Shown here: one piece after another, positions 1-5,083 of the stretch | Position numbering within the stretch: position 1 is the stretch's first letter | Layout: each line of letters opens with the position of its first letter | Source: Coriobacteriales bacterium | Lineage (GTDB): Bacteria > Actinomycetota > Coriobacteriia > Coriobacteriales > UBA8131 | Length of the DNA: 6,390 nucleotides | Direction of reading: 5' to 3' | Assembly (NCBI GenBank): GCA_031254905.1 | Contig: JAIRTN010000168.1 | Location: 1 to 6,390 of the forward strand | Made by a program: the position numbers and the translations under genes | Notes under the pieces: model-generated | Seen by the model: the letters and a program-made list of their open reading frames with translations, nothing else | Told to the model about the DNA's origin: nothing | Databases searched by the model: none

Positions 1-149
1 ATAAGCGCCAGCATCAGTCCCATGCACACGAAGGCCAAGACAAAGCTCACGCCGCGCCGCGCCCACGCGGCACCGCGCCTCTCCCCGAAGATGCGTCTGG
101 CATCCTGTTTGCCAGAGCGCCACTCCAACTTTGTCCACATCCTCGACAC
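1..149 (-). CDS. N-terminal part of a divergent membrane or exported protein (cut by window edge)
   Basis: An open frame reads leftward from GTG at 149-147 (alternative ATG at 140-138) and stays open to the window edge. An in-frame TAA about 24 bases upstream limits the start. The GTG has an AGAGAGG-like ribosome site about 4 bases away; the ATG has no well-spaced one, so I prefer the GTG. Counted from the ATG, about 30 polar, strongly basic residues (many Arg) are followed by a hydrophobic run (VSFVLAFVCMGLMLAL), which looks like a cytoplasmic head plus a membrane anchor or long signal sequence. Family and function cannot be told from about 49 residues. It faces away from ispH, so the two would share the 150-326 spacer. 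It could also be a chance frame, as GC-rich DNA has many; the basic-then-hydrophobic pattern and the start context are the only support. Confidence 0.42.
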   Translation of the reverse strand, partial: MSRMWTKLEWRSGKQDARRIFGERRGAAWARRGVSFVLAFVCMGLMLAL

Positions 150-192
150 CCGTCCTCTCTGCGTGCTTCCTTAAGAAGAAGCCTACGGAAGC

Positions 193-210
193 GCTGCATG
201 CATGCTGCAT
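193..210. repeat. Palindrome GCATGCATGC within a 7-bp direct repeat, divergent spacer
   Basis: GCATGCATGC at 196-205 is a perfect 10-bp palindrome. It is framed by two copies of GCTGCAT (193-199 and 204-210) separated by GCAT. It lies between the two divergent genes, where a regulator-binding site would be expected. No regulator is identified, so calling it an operator is inference. The rest of 150-326 shows only a short AT-rich patch near 229-238 and the ispH promoter candidate. Confidence 0.3.
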
Positions 211-314
211 CGGACCTGTATCAAAGTCGTAAATTTTTGCGGGTTCGGGGTGCGATGGGTGCTGCGCGGGTCTCATTGGCTCTTATCCCGCCAATCTCTC
301 TGCGTGTGGCGCGG

Positions 315-326
315 TACAATGGAGAC
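315..326 (+). promoter_or_regulatory. Candidate -10 box for a leaderless ispH transcript
   Basis: TACAAT at 315-320 matches the sigma-70-type -10 consensus in five of six positions. It ends six bases before the ATG at 327, so transcription would begin at or next to the A of the start codon. No good -35 hexamer is visible 16-18 bases upstream. GGAG at 321-324 leaves only two bases before the ATG, too close for a normal ribosome-binding site. Both facts fit leaderless expression, which is common in Actinobacteria. Box and spacing are seen; start-site position is inferred. Confidence 0.42.
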
Positions 327-1232
327 ATGAAGATTATTCGTTCTCGATACGCCGGTGCCTGCTATGGGGTCGAACGCGCCTTGTCGCTCGTCAACGAGGC
401 GATGTGCACAAACGCTTCTCCGGTCTACACGCTTGGGCCGCTCATCCATAACCCTCAGGTTGTGGAGGAGTTACGGCAGCGTGGTGTGGAGGAGGTGCGC
501 GCCGTTGCGGAGGTGGACGAGGGCGTCTTGGTCATCCGCTCGCATGGCGTTGCTCCCGCAATCATCGAACAGGCGCACCGCAAGAATCTTGAGGTGGTGG
601 ACGCAACCTGCCCACATGTCTCAAGGGCACAAAAGGCCGCCCGGAACCTGTATGAGCAGGGCCATCTGGTGGTGGTAGTCGGCGAACCCGAACACCCAGA
701 AGTCGAAAGTATCTGCGCGTGGGCCGGAAATAACGCCCTTGTGGCACAGGAGCCCTCAGACCTGCCTGAGTTTCTCGGCTCCAGCAGCGGCGGCACCTCC
801 TCCTCCGCCGCCACCAACAACGACGACCCCACAGATGGCAACCCCGCAAACGGCCGCATCGGCGTCGTCGCGCAAACCACCCAAACTCCCGAAGCCTTCG
901 ACGCAATCGTCGACGCCCTGCAAAAGCGCGGTATCGAACCAATCGTCCACAACACCATATGCCTTGCGACTAGGCAGCGCCAAGAAGCGGCCGTTGAACT
1001 CGCCTCCGCGGTCGACGTGATGCTGGTCATAGGCGGCAAGAACTCGGGAAACACCACCCGCCTCGCAAAACTCTGTCAGGCAATCTGCCCGCGAACCTAC
1101 CACATCGAAGGCACCGGCGAACTTGAAGCCTCTTGGTTTGCCGATACCAAGGTGGTGGGGATAACAGCCGGGGCCTCCACTCCCGAAAATCAGATAATCG
1201 CCGTCGAACAGGCTCTGGAGCAACTGTCGTGA
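327..1232 (+). CDS. ispH: 4-hydroxy-3-methylbut-2-enyl diphosphate reductase (IspH/LytB)
   Basis: IspH catalyses the last step of the MEP isoprenoid pathway in the cytoplasm, reducing HMBPP to isopentenyl and dimethylallyl diphosphate with a [4Fe-4S] cluster. The 301-residue product has the three cluster cysteines: Cys12 (AGACYGVERA), Cys95 (DATCPHV) and Cys212 (NTICLATRQRQ). Substrate-pocket residues expected from E. coli IspH are also there: His41 (LIHNPQVV), His73 (RSHGV), His123 and Glu125 (EHPEVE), Thr184/Thr185 (AQTTQT), Ser240 and Asn242 (GGKNSGNT) and Ser284 (TAGASTP). I start at ATG 327 because it puts Cys12 exactly where the family has it; an in-frame ATG at 198 would add 43 unrelated residues. 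An extra Gly/Ser/Thr/Asn/Asp-rich stretch lies at residues 151-176, before the QTT motif. The stop overlaps the next gene's GTG by four bases. Base composition changes near position 780, inside the gene. Confidence 0.96.
   Translation: MKIIRSRYAGACYGVERALSLVNEAMCTNASPVYTLGPLIHNPQVVEELRQRGVEEVRAVAEVDEGVLVIRSHGVAPAIIEQAHRKNLEVVDATCPHVSRAQKAARNLYEQGHLVVVVGEPEHPEVESICAWAGNNALVAQEPSDLPEFLGSSSGGTSSSAATNNDDPTDGNPANGRIGVVAQTTQTPEAFDAIVDALQKRGIEPIVHNTICLATRQRQEAAVELASAVDVMLVIGGKNSGNTTRLAKLCQAICPRTYHIEGTGELEASWFADTKVVGITAGASTPENQIIAVEQALEQLS
1217..1231 (+). promoter_or_regulatory. Ribosome-binding site and GTG start of the DUF512 gene
   Basis: GGAG at 1217-1220, inside the ispH 3' end, lies eight bases before GTG 1229, which overlaps the ispH stop as GTGA. 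The competing in-frame ATG at 1277 has no purine-rich site upstream. This favours the GTG and translational coupling to ispH. Confidence 0.65.
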
Positions 1233-2806
1233 AAAAACGACAGAGTTCGCTCGTCGCGCAAACCGCCGCCCGCATCATGTCCACCGCCGCTTCTGAGGCG
1301 GCGGCGGCAACGGTCGAGGCAGCACCCAACGCCACGCCCCTCCCCACTACCACGCAAACCGCCGCCCGCATTGCCCACGTCACGCCGGAATCGCCCGCCG
1401 CACGCGCGGGCCTCAAGCCGGGCATGCTCATCACAGAGGTGGAAGGCGAGCCGCTCCGCGACATTATCGACTGGCTCTGGCTCACCGACGGCAACACCGT
1501 CCGCCTCACCGTAGCGCCCTCCCTCACCTCCCCCGCTCGCCACATCACCCTCTCCCGCACCCCCCAAACCCCCCCACCCTGGGGCCTCACCTTCACCTCC
1601 CCCATCTTCGACAAGCTCCTCACCTGCCACAATAGCTGCCTGTTCTGCTTCATGACCATGCTGCCCCAAGGCATGCGCCCCTCCCTCTACGAGCGCGACG
1701 ACGACTACCGCCTCTCCTTCCTCCAAGGCAACTTCGTCACGCTCACCAACCTCAGCGAACCCGAAATCCAACGCATCATCAGCCACCGCCTCTCGCCGCT
1801 CCACGTCTCGCTCCACGCCGTCACACCCGCCACGCGCCTCCGCCTCATGGGCAAAAACCACGCCCGCGGCCTCAAAACCCTCGACCGCCTGCTGCGCGCC
1901 GGCATCCAAGCACACGCGCAACTGGTCCTCGTCCCCGGCATCAACGACGGCCCCGAACTCAACAAAACCCTCGCATGGCTCGAGCCGCGCCCCAACATCC
2001 TCTCGGTCGGCATCGTCCCCTACGGCTTCACGCGCCACGCCCGCCTCCGCACCCCGCACAGCCCACAAAACGCGCGCCGCCTCATCGCGCAACTCGCCCC
2101 GTGGCAAACGCGTTCCCGCAGGCAAACCGGCAAAACGCGCTTCCAGCTCGCCGACGAATGGTTCCTCCTCGCGCGCACCGCCCCACCGCCCGCCGCCCGC
2201 TACGACGGCTTCCCGCAATTCGAAGACGGCATCGGCATGCTCCGCTCCTTCATCGACGACTGGGCCTCAGAGTGCGATTTAAGAGCAAAAATTGGGAAGA
2301 AGTGCGGCCCTGCATCGCAACTCGTAGCTCTCCCGTGCTCACCGCCCCCAACCCCCCATCTTGTCCTCGTCACGGGAGAGGCCTTCGCCCCCACGCTCGA
2401 CCTTCTCACCACCCGCACTTTCCCTCACCGCGCACTCGAAGTGTTAGCCGTCCCCAATAATTTCTTCGGCGGCAACGTCAGCGTGGCGGGCCTCCTTACC
2501 GCCCAAGACATCATCGCCCAGCTTGAACAGCGCGCGCTTCCCCCCGCGAGCGTCGTTGTCCTCCCCGAGGTCCTGTTCAACGCCGATGGCCTTACGCTCG
2601 ATGACAAAACGGCTGAGGATATCGCGCAAACGCTGAATCGGCGGGTAGTTGTGATACCCTGTACAGCGAAACATCTATTGGACACCATCGAAGCCATAGC
2701 GGCGGAGCCTGCCCGGGGGGAAGTGCAGGAAAACCCCCTTTCGCCGGAGAATTCCCCCTCCGCGGCGCAGAACCAAACGCAAATGCAGGCACAGAGACAG
2801 GATTAG
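1229..2806 (+). CDS. PDZ / radical-SAM-like / DUF512 iron-sulfur protein, function unknown
   Basis: This is a 525-residue member of the DUF512 (PF04459) family, whose reaction is not established. Domains in order: an Ala/Thr-rich leader (1-45); a PDZ domain (about 46-96, with SPAARAGLKPGMLI); a radical-SAM-like core with cysteines 133, 137 and 140 in CX3CX2C spacing (TCHNSCLFC), followed by LPQGMRPSLY and DDDYRLSFLQGNFVTLTNL; then DUF512, with ADEWF (308-312), YDGFPQFEDGIGMLR (325-339) and NNFFGGNVSVAGLLTAQDI (410-428). Residues from about 493 to 525 form a Pro/Gln/Ser-rich tail. An AT-richer, Lys-rich patch at about 348-360 breaks the otherwise C-ending codon pattern. The GTG start overlaps the ispH stop, and der begins three bases after this stop, so the genes are probably co-transcribed. 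The CX3CX2C triad implies a [4Fe-4S] cluster and probably S-adenosylmethionine chemistry. Neighbourhood with der hints at ribosome or translation work, which is inference only. Confidence 0.94.
   Translation: MKKRQSSLVAQTAARIMSTAASEAAAATVEAAPNATPLPTTTQTAARIAHVTPESPAARAGLKPGMLITEVEGEPLRDIIDWLWLTDGNTVRLTVAPSLTSPARHITLSRTPQTPPPWGLTFTSPIFDKLLTCHNSCLFCFMTMLPQGMRPSLYERDDDYRLSFLQGNFVTLTNLSEPEIQRIISHRLSPLHVSLHAVTPATRLRLMGKNHARGLKTLDRLLRAGIQAHAQLVLVPGINDGPELNKTLAWLEPRPNILSVGIVPYGFTRHARLRTPHSPQNARRLIAQLAPWQTRSRRQTGKTRFQLADEWFLLARTAPPPAARYDGFPQFEDGIGMLRSFIDDWASECDLRAKIGKKCGPASQLVALPCSPPPTPHLVLVTGEAFAPTLDLLTTRTFPHRALEVLAVPNNFFGGNVSVAGLLTAQDIIAQLEQRALPPASVVVLPEVLFNADGLTLDDKTAEDIAQTLNRRVVVIPCTAKHLLDTIEAIAAEPARGEVQENPLSPENSPSAAQNQTQMQAQRQD
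1257..1371 (+). repeat. Two 19-bp direct repeats exactly 96 bp apart in the DUF512 N-terminal region
   Basis: CGCAAACCGCCGCCCGCAT occurs at 1257-1275 and, without a mismatch, at 1353-1371. The 96-bp distance is 32 codons, so both copies are read in the same frame and encode QTAARI. The DNA between them encodes Ala/Thr/Pro-rich filler and includes a perfect 7-bp inverted repeat (CCGCCGC 1284-1290, GCGGCGG 1298-1304). The second copy leads directly into the PDZ domain. Confidence 0.85.
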
Positions 2807-2809
2807 CGC

Positions 2810-4168
2810 GTGACTTTACCAATTGTTGCGGTGGTAGGCCGACCAAACGTCGGCAAATCCACCTTCGTCAACCGCATAGCACTCAGCAAGGACGCCATCG
2901 TACACGAACAGCGCGGGGTTACGCGCGACCGCTCGTACCACCACGCGGACTGGAACGGCGTGGCCTTCATCCTCATCGACACCGGCGGCATCGAGTGGGG
3001 CGCCGACGACGCCTTCCAAAGTTCCATACGCGCGCAGGCCCTCCTCGCCACCGAAGAAGCGGAGGCCATCCTCTTTATGGTGGACGCGCGCGCCGGCATC
3101 ACCGCCGACGACACCGAGGTCGCGCGCCTGCTCAAACGCTCCGGCCGGCCGGTCATGCTTCTCGTCAACAAAATGGACGACCCCGCGCGCGAAGACGCGC
3201 TCTGGGAGTTCTACAACCTCGGCCTCGGCAACCCTTGGCCCCTCTCAAGCGTCCACGGGCACGGAACGGGCGACCTCCTCGACGAGCTCGTCACGCTGCT
3301 ACCCAATCCTGAAGCCTCGGCCGCCCCCTCCGACACCGACGACCCCTCGGCTGGCGCCCCAGCTGGCGCCGACGACCCCCCCACCATCAACGTCGCCCTC
3401 ATCGGCCGCCCCAACACCGGCAAATCCTCGCTCACCAACCGCCTCGTCGGCACCGAGCGTTCCATCGTCAGCGCCATCGCCGGCACCACGCGCGACGCCA
3501 TCGACACCCTCGTCGAGCACGAGGGCACGCACTACCGCATCATCGACACCGCGGGCATCCGCCGCAAATCGCAAATCAGCGAGAGCGTCGAGTACTACAG
3601 CTTCGTCCGCGCCCTGCGCGCCATCGACCGGGCGGACGTGGCCCTGCTGATGATAGACGCCACCATCGGCCTCACGGACAACGACCAGCGCATCGCCAAC
3701 CTCGCCGACGAGCGCGGCTGCGCCCTCATCGTCCTGCTCAACAAATGGGACCTCCTCACCACCCCCGAGGAGCGCGAGGCCGTGCGCACCCAAATCGCCG
3801 ACCGCCTCCCCTTCGTTTCCTACGCGCCCGCCATCGCCATCAGCGCGCTTACCGGCCGCAGCGTCCACCGCATCTGGACGGCCATCAACGCGGCCTACGG
3901 CAACTTCGCCTCCACCATTTCCACGCCCCGCCTCAACGCCTTCCTCACCGAACTCCGCGACTTCGGCCACACCATCTCCCGCGGCAAACTGCGTCTGCGC
4001 ATCCACTACGTCACGCAAACCGGCACCCGCCCGCCGCACTTCACCTTCTTCGCCAACCACCCGCACATCATCGACGACACCTTCAAGCGCTACCTCGAAA
4101 ACCGCCTGCGCGAAACCTTCCCGCTCGAAGGCACGCCCGTCCGCTTCAAGTTTAAGAAAAAGGATTAG
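2810..4168 (+). CDS. der: Ribosome biogenesis GTPase Der (EngA), tandem GTPase domains
   Basis: Der is a cytoplasmic double GTPase that binds the 50S precursor and drives late subunit assembly; it is usually essential. The 452-residue product has the full layout. GTPase 1: GRPNVGKS (10-17), GVTRD (36-40), DTGG (57-60), NKMD (120-123) and a G5-like SSVHGHG (146-152). GTPase 2: GRPNTGKS (199-206), GTTRD (225-229), DTAG (246-249), NKWD (311-314) and SALTG (345-349). A KH-like domain runs from about 363 to the Lys-rich end (FKFKKKD). The linker at 167-191 is long and made of Ala, Pro, Asp, Ser and Gly. In the second P-loop Thr202 stands where Val or Ala is usual; the P-loop Lys and Ser remain, so activity is expected. 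GTG 2810 is the start because PIVAVVGRPNVGKS follows at once, at the usual family position. It begins three bases after the DUF512 stop, with a weak AGG at 2799-2801. Confidence 0.98.
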   Translation: MTLPIVAVVGRPNVGKSTFVNRIALSKDAIVHEQRGVTRDRSYHHADWNGVAFILIDTGGIEWGADDAFQSSIRAQALLATEEAEAILFMVDARAGITADDTEVARLLKRSGRPVMLLVNKMDDPAREDALWEFYNLGLGNPWPLSSVHGHGTGDLLDELVTLLPNPEASAAPSDTDDPSAGAPAGADDPPTINVALIGRPNTGKSSLTNRLVGTERSIVSAIAGTTRDAIDTLVEHEGTHYRIIDTAGIRRKSQISESVEYYSFVRALRAIDRADVALLMIDATIGLTDNDQRIANLADERGCALIVLLNKWDLLTTPEEREAVRTQIADRLPFVSYAPAIAISALTGRSVHRIWTAINAAYGNFASTISTPRLNAFLTELRDFGHTISRGKLRLRIHYVTQTGTRPPHFTFFANHPHIIDDTFKRYLENRLRETFPLEGTPVRFKFKKKD

Positions 4169-4172
4169 AGTG

Positions 4173-4214
4173 ATGAGAACGGCACGTCTTCATACAAAGG
4201 TAAACGCACTATGA
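4173..4214 (+). other. Possible 13-codon coupling ORF between der and plsY
   Basis: ATG 4173 opens a 13-codon frame (MRTARLHTKVNAL) whose TGA (4212-4214) overlaps the plsY ATG (4211) as ATGA. An AAAAAGGA run at the end of der (4157-4164) lies eight bases before the ATG, a good ribosome-site distance; GTG 4170 is in the same frame. This could carry ribosomes from der to plsY. The peptide resembles nothing I recognise and such a short frame can arise by chance. Confidence 0.25.
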
Positions 4215-4960
4215 GCGCCCCTCTCCTCAGCGTGCTCCTCCTGCTGGCGAGTTTCGTCCTTGCCTCCCTCCTCGGTTCCATCCCTTGGGGCATCATCATC
4301 TCTCGCATCTTTTTCCGCACCGACATTCGCAAGCACGGCTCAGGCAATATCGGCACCACAAACGCCCTGCGCACGCTCGGCAAACGGGGTGGCGGGGCCG
4401 TTTTCGCACTCGACTTCAGCAAGGGCTTCGCCGCCGGCCTCCTCGTGCTCGCCGTCGCGCGCGCCTTTCTCCCAAACCTCAACGCCCTCCTCGGCGCTGC
4501 ACCGCCCGCCACCACCGCCCTCATACCGCCGCTCAACATGGCGCCACCCCTGCCGCAAGGCGCATGGCTCTCCGAACAGGGCCTCCTCGCGGTGGCGCTG
4601 CTCAGTTGCACGCTGGGCCATATCTTCTCCCCGTGGCTCGGCTTCAAAGGCGGCAAAGGCATCGCGGTTGCCGTCGGCTGCTCCTTCGTCACCCTCGGCT
4701 GGCTCGGCGCTCTCATCGAACTCGCCGTATTCATCGTGCTCGTCGTCCTCACGCGCTACGTGTCCGTCGGCTCCATCGCCGCCGCCGTCGCCTGCCCCCT
4801 CATGGCCCTTTGGCTCTACTGGGGCGACTGGCTCGCCATCCTTCCCTGCGTCATCCTCGGCGCTATCATCGTCTGGGCACATCGTGATAATATAAAGAGG
4901 CTCGTAACCCACACCGAACCCCGCCTCTCCTCCAAGAAAGGCCCACCCCATGCCCCCTAG
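4211..4960 (+). CDS. plsY: Acyl-phosphate:glycerol-3-phosphate acyltransferase PlsY
   Basis: PlsY is an integral membrane enzyme that moves a fatty acyl group from acyl phosphate to position 1 of sn-glycerol 3-phosphate, giving lysophosphatidic acid, the first committed step of phospholipid synthesis. The 249-residue product shows the three cytoplasmic family motifs: GSGNIGTTNALR (43-54), GH (136-137) leading to GFKGGKG (144-150), and HRDNIKRL (224-231) followed by TEPRL. Hydrophobic segments at about 5-30, 62-87, 122-140, 152-180 and 185-222 fit the usual five-helix fold. The product is longer than the roughly 200-residue norm because the loop at about 92-117, between helices two and three, is long and rich in Pro and Ala. 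ATG 4211 is the only plausible start in frame after the der stop; AAAGG lies 10 bases upstream. The stop codon sits inside a CCCCTAGGTTGTC repeat. GpsA, encoded downstream, makes its substrate. Confidence 0.97.
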   Translation: MSAPLLSVLLLLASFVLASLLGSIPWGIIISRIFFRTDIRKHGSGNIGTTNALRTLGKRGGGAVFALDFSKGFAAGLLVLAVARAFLPNLNALLGAAPPATTALIPPLNMAPPLPQGAWLSEQGLLAVALLSCTLGHIFSPWLGFKGGKGIAVAVGCSFVTLGWLGALIELAVFIVLVVLTRYVSVGSIAAAVACPLMALWLYWGDWLAILPCVILGAIIVWAHRDNIKRLVTHTEPRLSSKKGPPHAP

Positions 4961-5064
4961 GTTGTCGAACCCCTCAAGCACCCCTAGGTTGTCATTTCGA
5001 GCGCACGCGAGAAATCTAGTCGTGCGGATGGCATCTGAACATCCCTCAAAAACTCCCCCTAGGT
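4954..5064 (+). repeat. CCCCTAGG repeats in the plsY-gpsA spacer
   Basis: CCCCTAGGTTGTC occurs exactly at 4954-4966 and 4981-4993, a 27-bp period, and a shorter copy CCCCTAGGT lies at 5056-5064. Each holds the palindrome CCTAGG. The first copy provides the plsY stop codon (TAG 4958-4960). A further CTAG at 5016-5019 gives four CTAG tetramers in about 110 bp; elsewhere I noticed only one, near 970 in ispH. Confidence 0.8.
4991..5038. repeat. REP-like intergenic palindrome, copy 1
   Basis: ATTTCGAGCG (4994-5003) and CGCGAGAAAT (5006-5015) form an inverted repeat with two adjacent G-A mismatches and a very small loop. The form GTCATTTCGAGCG...GCGAGAAATCTA resembles a widespread class of short dispersed bacterial intergenic palindromes. 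GATGGCATCTGA follows at 5027-5038. Three blocks of this element recur in the same order downstream of gpsA. The folded RNA could stabilise or end the upstream transcript, but there is no T-run to mark a classical terminator. Confidence 0.6.
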
Positions 5065-5068
5065 CGAT

Positions 5069-5083
5069 AGGAGCAACACCATG
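5069..5083 (+). promoter_or_regulatory. Strong ribosome-binding site of gpsA
   Basis: AGGAG at 5069-5073 lies seven bases before ATG 5081, the clearest Shine-Dalgarno site in the window. It suits a gene that starts 120 bases after its neighbour and cannot rely on translational coupling. I find no convincing -35/-10 pair in 4961-5080. Confidence 0.7.

Noticed and set aside
165..182. Hairpin GCTTC ... GAAGC around CTTAAG
   Set aside because: Short imperfect arms with an off-centre core; not enough to call a terminator or operator.
198..326. A longer IspH starting at ATG 198
   Set aside because: The added 43 residues have no family match, and ATG 327 places Cys12 and the first strand exactly as in known IspH proteins.
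1133..1228. A longer DUF512 protein starting inside ispH
   Set aside because: It would overlap ispH by about 100 bases and has only a weak start context; GTG 1229 has a well-placed GGAG and the usual 4-base overlap.
1190..2218. Long reading frame on the - strand opposite the DUF512 gene
   Set aside because: Its Gly/Ala/Glu/Val/Arg-rich, repetitive translation is what the complement of C-ending codons gives, and the + strand gene has clear family motifs.
2716..2738. Terminator between the DUF512 gene and der (GGGGG ... CCCCC then TTT)
   Set aside because: A five-pair stem with a 13-base loop and only three T, inside coding sequence and upstream of a gene spaced by 3 bases; better read as chance in G/C runs.
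3299..4066. Long reading frame on the - strand opposite der
   Set aside because: Low-complexity Gly/Val/Asp/Ala translation with no motif, fully covered by the well-supported der gene.
4954..5064. CRISPR-like array from the CCCCTAGG repeats
   Set aside because: Only two full copies of 13 bp with a 14-bp gap, irregular third copy and no cas genes.
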